Source: Argentina anserina
Lineage: Eukaryota > Streptophyta > Magnoliopsida > Rosales > Rosaceae
Length of the DNA stretch: 64,000 nt
Assembly: GCF_933775445.1 (NCBI RefSeq)
Contig: NC_065877.1
Span: 26,474,001-26,538,000 of the forward strand
Reading direction: 5' to 3'
Of the stretch, positions 11,961-23,848 are shown piece by piece (position 1 is the first letter of the stretch; each line of letters opens with the position of its first letter). The position numbers were made by a program, and so were the translations under genes. The notes beneath the pieces were generated by a model. It worked only from the letters and a program-made list of their open reading frames with translations. It was not told the origin of the DNA and did no database searches.

Positions 11961-13100
11961 TATGAAGCTAATTCTTGATTCTCTATTCCGTCTAAGTATA
12001 GACGATGAAGAGATTCAATGAGCTATAAATTCATACATGCTAGTGTTGTTGGGACACTATTGCTTTCATTATGACATGATTAACTATGCGCCAATGCATT
12101 GTCATTGGACTTGCATTGCTTCTTTGACATGGGTTTAGTTCTACACTTAGTGAACCAACACAAATCTTATCCACACCAACGCCGCCAGCAGCTCCAGCAA
12201 CATCAACATACGCCTTGGTGTAGCAGTCGACACTGGTAGCGTAGAGGATGCGTACGGTTCCGTCTTGGACCAAAATCAGTCCTTCATTGGTCCATTCCCC
12301 CATTCTTTTCGCGAAAGACACATTAAATGTGACAAATCAGAATCTGTCCAGTTTCGTAAGTCAACTTCAACGAGACCTACAGGACAGCTCGCTCGATGAA
12401 ATATGGTGAAATTAGTACCGTTGGAAAGGTCTATGTGTCTACTTTCCAAGGACACCAACCATTCGTTCATACCTATCATATTGAGTGAGTTATGGCCGTT
12501 TTAGAAAAGTAGGACAGTCCTGTCCGGAAATTTGCAAGTCAGTCAACTTCGATAGAGCATTGTGAACTGCTCCGATCGGATGAGGTTGTGAACCTTATGT
12601 CACTGGAAAGCCACGGGTGTCTACTTTTCATAACATTTTACGGTTCGCTGATATCTATTTTGACGAAGAAGTTATGGCCGTTTAAATGAGTGAAGGTCAT
12701 TCTATCCGAGAATCTGATTTTCATTGCAAACTCTTGTTTTGAGTTGTTATGCAATCTTGTTTCATAAGATCTAAGTTTAGCTAAGTATAGCATGAATGAT
12801 CTAAGGATGTGTGGCTAGATTAATGATTAATCATTAGCCCAAGACTACGTTTGAGAAGCATGTAATGAACGTTGTATACGTTGTCCTTTGTACTCCATGA
12901 TTATGGCACTAATCATGGGAGTTGTTTCGTAGACTTCAGGGGGAGTCTACCTCACATGATGCTATCAAATGTAGACGGTGTGTTGTGCTCTTTTTCCCTT
13001 CGATCAAGCTTTTGTTTTTACCCAAGAGGTTTTTATTTTGCTTGACAAGGTTTTTACCGAGGCAACGATGTGTGCACCATGCAACCTAGGCATGCGACAC
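11960..13100 (+). other. 3' untranslated and unassigned part of the copia element
   Basis: Two similar ~175-bp units at about 12350-12510 and 12540-12690 share a GTGTCTACTTT block and a GTTATGGCCGTTT block. From 12880 onward the sequence (CTCTTTTTCCCTTCG, then TTTTTACCGAGGCAACGA) looks like the conserved 3' end that precedes the polypurine tract in many plant copia elements. No protein-coding frame is credible. Confidence 0.55.
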
Positions 13101-13109
13101 AAGGGGGAG

Positions 13110-13295
13110 TGTTCCGGGAGAATTACTATTCTACCCTTGTATGTGTCTTAGCCTAATAGGTTTCCTGTTAAGAGATATAGATTAGCATCTCCGTAATAGA
13201 TTAGGACTCCGAATCCTACGGGATTGTGGTTTTGTAATGCCTATATATAGGCCTCTATATCATTCAATAATACACAATTATTTCATCCTGAAACA
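13110..13295 (+). repeat. 3' LTR of the copia element
   Basis: 186 bp, same termini as the 5' LTR, preceded by a purine tract and followed by the TSD TTTGG at 13296-13300. By eye it differs from the 5' LTR at four positions, all between the central TTAGGACTCC block and the TATA region. Confidence 0.93.
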
Positions 13296-13300
13296 TTTGG

Positions 13301-14461
13301 TTATTTTTATTAAACAAATTAATTTTTTTTCGCCAGATTAATACGTTCACTAGCGGCCGACTCAAGCCAAGATAGTGTCATAGACAAGCCCATACAGATA
13401 CTCCGATCCTAGAACATTCTCTCATCTATCATGCCCTGCATTACAGTTCATAGAGAAAAATTGATGACTGAGTTCAAATTTTCCAACTCTACATAGCTAG
13501 TTAGTTTCACCAAATCGGTCAAACTCATGAACATTCATATAATATAAAATCGAATCTTGGATTAGGAACCAACACCGACTATTCTAAACGCAACAAAATG
13601 AGTTGATAAGTCCAATGAATTGATCTCCATTACACGTTGCAATACATAATAGAAAAAACACTTGACACAACAATTTAGTACAAAACTAGTCCACAAAAAT
13701 TGGTCAAAAATTTGTTTTGGGAAATTGGGGGCATGTTGCCTGTGGCCTTCTCCCCTATCACCGAAAATCCTTCCCAATGTTCTAGATTGTGTAGACCTGA
13801 TCCACAAGATAAAATTTGTCCGGTAATATTTACTTTGATTAGTAATTGACCAAAGAAAATTTCACTCGATCACTCATTTCTCGATAATGATTATGTTAGA
13901 AAATTAGTGAATTTCACTATTTATTCTAAATCAATTTAATTAAAAGAATTTGAGTGTATGCACTTAAATTTGTAATGATAATATGAACTTGGATTCTATG
14001 GTATTAAGAGCTACAAAACTTATATTTATCTAGTTAAATTAATTATAATGTGAATAAACAATTGTCACAAAAAAATGAAACTATTTGAATTCTGGAATGT
14101 GTGACGACTTAAGCACTTTGATTTTGTAATGTCATAATTCAATACGATTAAATTCTATAACGACAAATGTAATGAGATTGAATTCATTGTGTAACAGTTG
14201 TAACGGATGAAATGAAATTCATTGAGATAACTGTCGTAACGTTTGAGAATTCATTACGTAACGTATGAAAATTCATTGAGATAACCGCTGTAATTTATGA
14301 TAAGAAATTCAATTCTGAATTCATGAGAATTCATTTAGTAATCCAAGTTTCCCTCTATAAATAGCGATCCATTCTTCCATTCTTGATAATAGATAACAAA
14401 AAACAGATTTAGAACTTGATTCAGCAACACAATTTAAAAACACATTTAGATTGAGAAACTT

Positions 14462-14507
<46 letters not shown>

Positions 14508-15240
14508 AAGTTTCATCATTAGTTCTCTTGTTCTGGTGATATAAATGGTTCATTCAAGTTCGCTGGTATTGTTGTAGTAGTGCAGTTTCAAGGATTTGCA
14601 AGTCGTTGTATCTTGAGAGAATAGCGTCATTGTAGCGATAGAGGCGGCATAATTATCTTAAGGACAATATGGTATCATACACGACTCGACTTTTCATTCT
14701 ATTTGTTCGGATTTGGTTGAGTTATCGTTTCTAATTCTCTTAATCTTTTGTTCCCGCATAGTTATTTTCTTATTATCTTTATTTCATAATGTAATGTATT
14801 ATTTATATATTTACAATATCGCGCCATTTTTATTTACATATTAGGCTTCATCGACTCAAACCCTATTACAAACTTACAATCAGAATTTATTAACTGATAA
14901 AAATCAAACAACTTCATAGAAAAGAAGTCATTATATCTCACGTCTAAACAACCAATTTAATTACTTTTAATATGAAAAATGAAAATTAAACGATTGAAAA
15001 CAAAACAACTGCCTCAAGAATATTTTATCCACTCCGATATACTTATAGAATAATTAAGCATATATTCGTATTCGTTACTATATTATTTGATGCTAGAAAA
15101 TTTGTAACTAATGTAACGTAATTAGGTACCGACCGACGAACGAGGAAGGCAGCGGTCACTATATGAAAGGGCGTGTAGTGCAGGTAGTAGGAAGGTGCAT
15201 ATATAATTAATTGGTCGTTCCCAAATGTCCTCGTCACATT
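13301..15240. other. Intergenic, AT-rich, with LTR-like remnant
   Basis: No gene. Bases 14100-14340 repeat the motif ATTCATTGAGATAAC in diverged copies and end in a TATA-like CTATAAATAG (near 14355), which resembles a retrotransposon LTR, but I could not find ends with a TSD. A (TC)n microsatellite lies at 14464-14506. Confidence 0.45.
14464..14506. repeat. (TC)n microsatellite, 43 bp
   Basis: Uninterrupted TC dinucleotide run of about 21 units, in intergenic LTR-like sequence. Confidence 0.95.
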
Positions 15241-15425
15241 TGTCAGTCCCCGGGGACACGTGTCCACCTAAAAGTTTGTCTCATAAAAAGTCCATGGCGT
15301 GGGGGTAGTTGCCTTCGTGTCAGCACTGTCTTCTCAAAGCTCACCATTTTCTGTGTCGCTAACACATCCCATGACCTCACCAACAGTACGTGTACCCTTC
15401 ATACGTGTGCCCCCTTTAGCAAAAG

Positions 15426-15426
<1 letters not shown>

Positions 15427-15462
<36 letters not shown>
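15427..15462. repeat. (CT)n microsatellite in the HAB1-like 5' leader region
   Basis: Uninterrupted 36-bp CT run about 900 bp before the start codon. CT runs are common in plant 5' untranslated exons. A good donor site (CTG|GTAAGA after 15567) and an acceptor (ACTACAG ending at 16236) suggest a 5' UTR intron between this leader and the coding exon. Confidence 0.85.
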
Positions 15463-15465
<3 letters not shown>

Positions 15466-15817
15466 GCCCCCAAAGAGAACAAAAGAGGTTAGGGGAAAAG
15501 AGGAGAGGGGGTCTTTCTTCACTGACAGCTAACTATTAAGGTTAGTCCTGCTGTTCTGTTTCACCTGGTAAGATTAACTTAAAAACCCAGTTTAAGGTTC
15601 TTGTCTGATTTATGATCAAGATCATGTTATTATTGCATTAGCTCAGATGGTGATTTGTGTTGTTGGTTTAGTCAGATACTGTGATGATTGTTGGTGATTT
15701 GGGGTTGACTGTGGTTCTTGGGAGGAGTAGGAGGAGGAGGAGAAGGAGAAGAGATAATGTAAAAGGAGATTCTTTAATACTAGATTGAGATGGATTGCCT
15801 TTAGATCCAGGATAACA

Positions 15818-15837
15818 CCCCCCCCCCCCCCCCCCCC
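15818..15837. repeat. Homopolymer of 20 C
   Basis: Twenty consecutive C bases within the presumed 5' UTR intron of the HAB1-like gene. The true length may be uncertain because such runs are error-prone in sequencing. Confidence 0.9.
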
Positions 15838-16357
15838 TCCAGTTCTATGCGAAGAAAAGGTGGATCCTTTCTTGTGATTTTGATTAGAGTTGTTCTTTCT
15901 CATGATCCCTTTGCTTTCTCATCTTGGATTTATAGATATGGATAGAATCTGGATTGCAGTCATTTTCATGTATGCGTATGTGTATATTTGAGGGTTGGTG
16001 GTGAGGATAGGTTTTTGGTCCTATGTGGCTGAGTCTTGGCCAGAGGGAGAAGTGTTTGCTAAGCTTTATAAGGAACTCAATTCACCTGTGAAGTCTTCAT
16101 ATATGTGTCGTTTGGAGTTTTGATTTGTTGTTGCTCGTCAGATCTGTTAACCCTTTTTCATTCTCCTCATGTTCATCAAGTAGCCCCATTTCCTGTTGGA
16201 TCATAGTGGTGTAGAATTGTGTTTGTATTACTACAGTTGTGAGAGAATTAGTGAATCCTGCAAAGAGAGGGGTTGTTGTCTAAACCTTAATAAGAATTGT
16301 TAATTTACCGAGGGGGGTTTGGAGTGACTGTTGAATTGTATGAAGACAAGGAAATTA

Positions 16358-18971
16358 ATGGAGGACATGTCTCCAGCAGTTGCGGTGACACTTAGTTTAG
16401 GTAATACTGTCTGTGATAATTCCGCAATTGCAACCAACGTGGAGTTTGCATGGCTAAAGCTAGTAACAGAGCCGGGAAATTTGTCATCGGATACCACTAC
16501 GCTGGCGCCTTTGGAGTTGATTTCAAATGGAAGTGGTAATGATGCTAGGACTGAAATTAGTGTGGTAACAATACCATCACTAGAAGATAACATTGGAGGA
16601 GCTGATTTGTTGAAGTTGCTCCCAAAGAATGGAAACAGTTTGGGTCGGAAGGATTCCATGGTTAAAGAGAGTGAGGAAGAAATCTTATCCTTTAGATATG
16701 AGACTAATGAAATTGTTACTGAGCAATTGGTAACGTTAGAGGTGGTCTCTGAGATAAGCTTGACAGATGTTGTGGAGATAGGAAAGTCTGGCGAGGATAA
16801 GATTGTTGCAAATGCTATAGTCTTGGTAGAATCTACTATAGGGCAAGTGCCTTCTGGTGAAGTCATTGTGGCAGCAGTAACTCCAGTTTCTGAGATTAAA
16901 TTAGCAGCCTCTACAGAAGTAGTTGTGCAGTCAAATGGGGAGAATAATGTTTGTAAAGCAGCCATCCGAAGTGTTTTTGAGCTGGACTGTACTCCTCTTT
17001 GGGGTTCCGTTTCAATATGTGGAAGAAGACCAGAAATGGAAGATGCAATTGCTGCTGTACCTCGGTTCATAAATATTCCAATTAAAATGCTTATCGGCAA
17101 TCATGTGTACAATGGAATGAGCCAGAGTTTGACCCACCTAACCAGTCATTTTTTTGGCATTTATGATGGGCATGGAGGAGCTCAGGTATATATACCTTCT
17201 TCCTTACATATGTATTCTTTGTTGAAGTTTATAGTTTATCGCTATTGGATGTATTTCACTAAGGAAAATACTTGTATCCATACCAGTATGGACGTGTGTG
17301 TCCAAACTCTTCTTATTTCTATACTTCTGGTAATGTGGATACAAAATTTTAACCGTTCAAAAGTTTTGTCAATCAATAAAGATCACTTTTGTAAAAAAAT
17401 CAATGTAAACAAATATCGTTTGTTTAGCCGATTGTATCAAACAAACAAACGGCTGATTATGAGACCACTAACTTTCACAATAACCGTTTATTTGTTTGAT
17501 TTAATCGACATAGCAAACGATTTTTGTTTCAATTCATATTTTACAAAAATGATCTTTATTGATCGATTAAACTTTTGAACGGTTAATATTATGGAATCAC
17601 ACTACTAAAAATATAAAAATAAGAGAGGGTATAAACGTGTGCATCCATACTAGTATGGACACAAGTATTTTCCTTTCACTAAATCTTTGGGGCTTATGTG
17701 TCGTGTATTTTTTTTTGGTTCAGTAATTTAAAAAAAAAAAATTAATACCAGGGTGGTGGAAAGGCATACTGGTAACTAATTGAAGCATAATGTATACTAA
17801 ACAGATAGTGATGGCAGTACAAACATTTAGGTTCAAATATCCCTTAATGGAACACCAAACAGATTTATGAATCTGTTAACCTGATCGCCATGGACACTCT
17901 TGCAGGTTGCTAACTATTGTTGTGAGCGCCTTCATTCAGCTTTAGCTGAAGAGCTTCAAATAATTGAGGATGATTTAACCGATGGAATAATGGGAGAAAC
18001 TCAGCAGGTGAAGTGGGAGAAAGCATTCACTACTTGCTTCCAGAGTGTTGATGATGAGGTAGGAGGAAAAGCCAGCATAGGCATCAATGGAAGTAGTGAG
18101 GATGCTTCCGGGCCCAGCTTTGAGCCAGTTGCGCCAGAAACTGTGGGATCTACAGCTGTTGTTGCATTAGTCTGTTCTTCTCATATTATAGTTGCAAACT
18201 GCGGTGACTCAAGAGCTGTTCTCTGTCGTGGCAAACAAGCAGTACCATTATCAGTAGATCATAAAGTAAGTGCATGTTTGTGGTAGACTATTTTATTATT
18301 GAAAACCCAAGTTTTATCATTTTATAAGACTTTTTTTTATTTTGTCACTTCAATTAGCCAAACAGAGAAGATGAATATGCAAGAATCGAGGCATCTGGAG
18401 GGAAGGTCATACAGTGGAATGGACATCGTGTATTTGGAGTTCTTGCAATGTCAAGGTCCATTGGTATGGTCTATACTCTACCCTGGTGTGCAAACCTAAA
18501 AGAAAAAAGAAACTGTTATCATCTGTTCCTTTGAGTTGCTTGAAATGTCTGAACAAATGCATGCATATGTTGTGAGGGGCATCACAGATTTAGAGTGACT
18601 TTGTTTCTTTCTTTTATTATTCATCTACAGGGGATAGATATTTGAAACCCTGGATTATTCCAGATCCAGAAGTTATGATAGTCCCTAGAGCCAGAGATGA
18701 TGAACTCCTCATTTTGGCTAGTGATGGATTATGGGATGTGATGACAAACGAGGAAGCTTGTGAGGTAGCTCGTAGGCGCGTACTGCTGTGGCACAAAAAG
18801 AATGGAGTAACTCCACTGGCAGAAAGAGGCACAGGTGTTGATCCGGCAGCGCAGGAAGCGGCATCATATCTTTCAACTCTTGCCCTTCAAAAAGGAAGCA
18901 AAGACAACATCTCTGTAATTGTGGTTGACTTGAAAGCTCAAAGAAAATTCAAGAGCAAAAATCTTGAATGA
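16358..18971 (+). CDS. HAB1: HAB1-like clade A protein phosphatase 2C
   Basis: Serine/threonine phosphatase of the PP2C clade that represses abscisic acid signalling and is inhibited by PYR/PYL/RCAR receptors (family knowledge). Proposed exons are 16358-17185, 17906-18265, 18358-18463 and 18631-18971, all GT-AG and in frame, giving 544 aa. The start at 16358 (MEDMSPAVAVTLSL) fits the HAB1 N terminus; an in-frame ATG at 16340 would add six residues. Visible motifs: DGHGG (residues 270-274, metal binding), ETVGSTA, NCGDSRAVL, a VIQW motif whose Trp (about 416) matches the receptor-lock Trp of HAB1, LASDGLWDVM, and KGSKDNIS near the end. The N-terminal ~220 residues are variable. HAB2 is an equally possible orthologue name. 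Intron 1 holds a MITE. Confidence 0.93.
17263..17673. mobile_element. Mutator-type MITE in intron 1 of the HAB1-like gene
   Basis: A 411-bp element with perfect terminal GGAAAATACTTG / CAAGTATTTTCC, extending imperfectly through TCCATAC.AGTATGGA, and flanked by the 9-bp duplication TTTCACTAA (17254-17262 and 17674-17682). Inner parts are also complementary (AATAAAGATCA...TGATCTTTATT), so the whole element can form a long hairpin. Nine-bp duplications are typical of Mutator-like elements. It has no coding capacity; the apparent reading through the intron from exon 1 is spurious. Confidence 0.85.
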
Positions 18972-19746
18972 AGGTGGTCTTGTGGCCTATTTTCTTATAT
19001 CTAATATATATAAAATTATATTGATGGTAGTCTACTCCTTTTCCTCGTGGGCTCTGGGTGTGTACAATTATAGGAATATGAATGTACTATGTACTACTGT
19101 ACCAATTGTAATGCAATGGCATATGTGCTTTTTGTGTACTTTGCAACATTCTAGTTACGCTGTATCTGAACATATACATATTCACTCGAGTAATGTAAAT
19201 TATGCATTTTGCATTGTTGTTCCCTGAATGAGCCTACTTATACACTGAACCACATGCAGCACAAGAAATGTCAATAGCATTGATAAAGCGAGACCCCAGA
19301 GGTCATTCTCTTTTTTTTTTTCTTTTTTTTTTCTTTTTTACAATTTATGCATATATTTATAAGTTGTGTCAACAGGGTTTCGGGTTTAGAATGCGAATTG
19401 TTGCTAGTTTCGAGAAAGGGTTAAATATCGGCCATAACGAAGCAAAATTTGCAGCCATTTTCACCATCCATTTCAAAGAACCATGGATGTCAAACTCAGA
19501 TTTGTTTGTACATGAGCACAATGCCGATATGCCTAGAGAATAAGAGCCAATAAAAGAATGCATTGACAAATTCTATATAGCAACGAAAGGCAATGCCAAC
19601 CGTCCATTAAAACATACCGCTACATAAAAGCACAGTAACATAAAACATACAAACAGATTATAAAGGTAAAAAACATGTTCTGAGCCAAGAACCAATATTC
19701 TTCCATCTGCTGTCAAACGATCACAAAGACAAAAATTGTACAGAGA
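18972..19746. other. Tail-to-tail intergenic region
   Basis: Contains the 3' UTRs of the HAB1-like gene (plus) and the RPA49 gene (minus), whose stop codons face each other 775 bp apart. A T-rich tract lies at 19310-19340. No other gene is seen. Confidence 0.6.
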
Positions 19747-22257
19747 TCACTTGTTCCGTCGCTTGAGCCTCGCTGTTGGAAATTTGAGGGGCACAGGAAG
19801 GGTAACGGTTGATACATCGTTCTTCTTAGACACCTTGCAACCCAAGGTCTCGTAATGCGTCCTTATAGTTGCATTAGTCATTCTCAGATCCTTCCCTATG
19901 TCTGTCATACTTGTTTGGAATTCATCCGCAAAAAGAGTGAGCACCAACACATAGCTAATGAGGAGATTATTTTTCTCAGTTGATAGCCTCTTTGACACTG
20001 CATCAAACATGGTTGAAAACTTATCCTTTATAATGGGCGGGAATCTGTGGCCCTTTGCAGACGTATACCCATCCATGGAATGCAGATCTTTGAACTTTAT
20101 AAGATGCGTAATATATGAGAAAATACAAGAAAGCTTATTCTTCTTGTCTTCATCCTACAAACATAGAAAAAAAAAAGAGAGTTCAACTTATTTATAGTGA
20201 AACTGATAAGAGGAAACACCATGATTTCTTAATTCACACTAGATCAAGAAGTTACCATGGCTACATAATAATTCTTTCCTTTTCTTAAGCTATTAGATTG
20301 CACTGTCCATATTGACATGAACATGCAAGCCTTAAGGGGCAACATTAAAAACTGAAGTTCACAAGAACAAAAATGCTGGAAAAGAATGCTGCAGTTTATG
20401 GTAAAATACTACAAATAGCATTTTCACCCTTTACCTCGATCAGCTGCAGTTTATGGACCCGGTTGCAAACAAATGCTGGAAAAGAATCCCGTGATATTTC
20501 TGTTCCACCTTCTGAAAGCTTATAAATATCTTGTAGGAATTTCCACTCTCCTGTGGCGATGATCTTATCCAGGGGATAAGCATCCCGGGGAGTGGTGGCA
20601 GAAGCATTAAATGGTGGGGTATTGCGATCTATATGGGCTTCAGAGGCTTCAGAATCCTCCCTTTCCATCATAACTTGTTTGATTGCATCCAAATCATTTT
20701 GAGCATCAGGATCATCTTGTTGCTTCAAGGTTTGCATTTTCTTATTCTGCAATGTCAAAGAAGAAAAAACTTTAACCAATGCTTCTGTTCAGCTTAAGAT
20801 AAAGTTGGACAAAGAATTAGAAAAAGTCTCAGTTGCAATATCATGAACCTCACATAGATCTAGTTGATATCAAGTCCTTTGACACATTTCTATATTAAAT
20901 TTTAAATCATTGAAAAACGAGTAAATTCAGGAAGAGAGTTACTATCCGTAACATCCACTACATCATGTATTTCTAATTAACATTGGTTTTTTCACATATA
21001 TTTTTTCTTTAACCATCTTTTTGAACAAAATTCTCAATTCTGGCGAAGTCAGAAATAATTGACCACCAAACAACTCAGTGCACAAATGAAGAGTAAGTAC
21101 ATCAGAAACATGTCCATACAAATAAAATAAAAAATAAAAAACATGGTTTCCTTTGCAAATAATAATTTAAATGAATAGCTTTAATATAGTTTACAATCAC
21201 TATAATAAAATGAATTCTATGTTACTAAAACAGACATCTTGTCACTATGTGAAGTACAATTTTATCAGAGGCATTATTTCAAGTACAAAAAAAATCCTAT
21301 TGTTGTGTTTATTTAATTCGAATCACTGAATCTTTTTACTTTCTTTTAACTGAACTACATTTACAATTACGAACAGATAATCAGACAAGACACCTGGAAT
21401 TTCACAAATGCCAGTGAGAGATCCCTTAAAGAACTACAGCATTGAGGATTTGAGGTCTTACCTGCCGTATTGACTTCTTTGTTCCATAACGATTATGAAG
21501 GTCTATACGTTTCGCTGCCTTCTCAACTGCAGAAAGTTCTCCAATTGCTGAACTTGCTGGCTCCTTACCAGCTAAATCAAGGCCTTGAACCTTTGGTTCC
21601 AATCTAAATATCTGAAATTTCACACACCATGTAATATCACAAGTTATATCCTCACAATGACATCTCCGAAAAAAAATCACTCATTAGCCTATATAACACA
21701 TGCTCTTCTATCCTAGCATTTTCAAGTAAAGTTCTCATCTAACATCACACATCATACAACTAAACTCAGATTAAACACACATAAACAAAACAAATCAGAT
21801 GATGCAATAACCATTGGTCCTAAATTACCTTGTTGCCAGCAATGGGCACAATCTTCAATGTCTGGGTGGCCTTATCAAGTATCCCAAGTCCATAAGCGCA
21901 AGCCTCCCCAGCCTGAGCCTCACCAGCATAGCTAGTCCCAACAAAATCAACCTTAGACTCCTTACTTGGGGTCACCACAACCTGAAGCCTAGTCCCACCT
22001 CTCTCCTTGTGCCTAAAGACCCCAGCTTTGGTCGAACCCGGGCCTTGGTTCCGGGTCGGGTCGAACCCAGATGGGAAATAGCCCACCAGAGGTGGGATCC
22101 GCTCTGGGTTCCCGGGTATGATCCTAATGGTGGCTTGGACTTCTGGGTCGGGTTCTTCTACCACCTTCTTCCTCTTCTTGTGCTTCTTTGATGGTGTGGA
22201 TGGCTCTGCTTTGGTTGCCTTCATTTGGGACCTGGTTTCTTCCGTGTCTGAATCCAT
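19747..22257 (-). CDS. RPA49: RNA polymerase I subunit RPA49 / PAF53-like
   Basis: Subunit of the A49/A34.5 heterodimer of RNA polymerase I, which transcribes rRNA precursor in the nucleolus (family knowledge). Four exons on the minus strand: 22257-21829, 21611-21462, 20746-20435 and 20154-19747, all phase 0 and GT-AG, giving 432 aa, close to plant A49 proteins. The start is the ATG at 22257 (MDSDTEE). Residues 21-32 are a basic patch with a KKHKKRKK run, a likely nuclear or nucleolar signal. Residues ~37-143 form the A49 dimerisation region (GYFPSGFDP, then a CAYGLGILD segment); the C-terminal exon holds the tandem winged-helix-like part (SYITHLIKFKDLHSM, then FADEFQTSMTDIGKDLRM). The start codon lies back to back with the L18a-like gene, so the two probably share a promoter. 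Confidence 0.9.
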
Positions 22258-22571
22258 CGGGGGCACCAAAGGTTGAAGCTTTGAGGGTTTAAGAGCTTAT
22301 AAATTGGGGGTTTTGGTAGGGTTTGTTTACCTCATTTACGACATGCCGTTTTTGGTTTTGTTCTAAAACTGTTGAAGCAGTGGATTAAAGTAAATGGGGA
22401 GAGAGAAAGAGAAAGAAAAAGGTTGGTGCTTTTAAACAGCAGGGGAGAAAACCACTTCTTACCCAAAATCCCAAATTCCTTGCTTGGCACCAGCTATTGC
22501 CTTTTCTATCAGCAAAAAGCTTAATCTGCTCGATGTGGTGATTGATCTCTCGGCTACTGTTGGCTTCTCAG
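22258..22571. promoter_or_regulatory. Short divergent promoter between RPA49 and L18a-like gene
   Basis: The RPA49 start codon (minus) and the proposed 5' UTR exon of the plus-strand gene, which ends at a GT donor after 22571, are about 300 bp apart including both leaders. The interval has no transposon sequence and holds a GAGA-rich stretch (22398-22420). Shared or bidirectional transcription is an inference. Confidence 0.45.
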
Positions 22572-23848
22572 GTAAAGTTTCAAACTTTCAGTCTTTTTTG
22601 GCTCAAGATTGGAAATTTTGAGTTGGGTTCGTTTCTGTTGCTTTTGTTGTGTTGATTTTCAGGTCTAGTGGTGAATTTTGATGTTTTAGGGTATTTTATG
22701 GTGTTTTGGATGTGGGAATTCTTTGCCCAAATGTGGGTTTTTATGTTTTTCTTGTGGTTGCTGAACATAATTTTGTCTCTTATTTGAAGTTTGTTACTGT
22801 TGCGTTGTTTTCTGGTTAGGGATTTGCATAATTATTCCATTCAAAAGTCTGCTATGAAAATCTGAAGCAAGGTTTTTGGGTATTGATCATAATGCTGTTT
22901 AGACCTACAGAACACTTGTGTTTCTTGGTATGTTTGTTTTAAATCGAGTGTTTGTTTATCAATTTCTATATACTTGATTGATTCTCAATTAATGTCTTTT
23001 TTGGGTGCTTGAAACAAATAGTTTGATTCCTGAATATGTTCTACTTTGAGTGGCTAAAGAAGTGAAGTAAAAATCTTTCATTTTGGCATATTAAGCCACA
23101 GCAACTCAGCAAGAGTGGTAGTTTGGAGAGCAATTAGATAGAAGTAGCTCTTTTTTCTTTTGTTTTGGCATGATGCTACTAAGGATCAGAATTGATAAAT
23201 TCGGGTAATTGCTACATATGACAGTATGAGGGGAGTAGAAAAATGTTTTTGTAGTTATTTGAAGTACAAGTCTATAAGTCTATGTAATCTATTAACATAG
23301 TAGGGTTCTGTAAGTCAAAGATGTTAATGCAGTTACTGTACCAGTTGTGAAATATTAGTAGGCTTTGAATGGGATGATTACATTTTAGTGTTATAGATGT
23401 TAATGCACTTACTGTACCAGTTTGAGTCTTAGTATGCTTTAAATGAGATGTTCACATTTTACTGTTTTAGTGGTAACTGAAAGGGTAACGATCTCTTAAG
23501 AGTAAAAATTGCTTCAGTTATTATGATCTCATGTCAGATATTCAGTTACCATAATTGGAAATATATGCATTCTAAGACTTGAGGCTTAAAAACCAAAGTG
23601 ATATGTGTCACATGGTTAATAAGTAATTTGAATCTCTATTAAATAGCATGCCTGCTTTTTGTGTGAATATTCATTTCCACAACTATATGGGCCCATTTTG
23701 TGTACTCACCTCCTTTTTATTTTGTCTTGGATGACTGATGCTGTTTACATCTCAAGTGCGCGCATACTTTAACTTATATTCACTTGTATGATTCTTCATG
23801 TAGTGGTTACCTCTGAGGCAGAGAGGAGAACTGAGATCTCTCGGACAC
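22572..23848. other. Presumed 5' UTR intron of the L18a-like gene
   Basis: T-rich plus-strand sequence between a donor after 22571 (CAG|GTAAAG) and an acceptor near 23803 (CATGTAG), followed by a short leader up to the ATG at 23849. Two partly duplicated segments occur (AATGCAGTTACTGTACCAGT near 23325 and AATGCACTTACTGTACCAGT near 23402). No coding sequence is seen. Confidence 0.5.

Larger units (their letters stand above)
6549..13295 (+). mobile_element. Full-length but coding-dead Ty1/copia retrotransposon
   Basis: Two 186-bp LTRs (6549-6734 and 13110-13295) start TGTTCCGGGAG and end CTGAAACA, and the element is flanked by the duplication TTTGG (6544-6548 and 13296-13300). A primer-binding-like stretch, CGTTATCAGCACG, follows the 5' LTR, and a polypurine tract AAGGGGGAG (13101-13109) abuts the 3' LTR. 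Internal order is GC-rich leader, unrecognised AT-rich section, remnants of integrase (10380-10970) and reverse transcriptase (11640-11960), and the typical 3' untranslated region. Every coding part carries stops and frameshifts. Counting by eye the two LTRs differ at 4 of 186 positions. Confidence 0.93.

Noticed and set aside
16300..17100. 266-codon open frame on the minus strand opposite HAB1-like exon 1
   Set aside because: It mirrors the real exon and has no domain; the plus-strand exon matches HAB1 along its length.
17186..17578. Extension of HAB1-like exon 1 through the MITE as coding sequence
   Set aside because: A good GT donor at 17186 and the family alignment end the exon there; the rest is transposon sequence.
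21814..22191. 125-codon plus-strand frame opposite RPA49 exon 1
   Set aside because: Shadow frame of the A49 coding exon.
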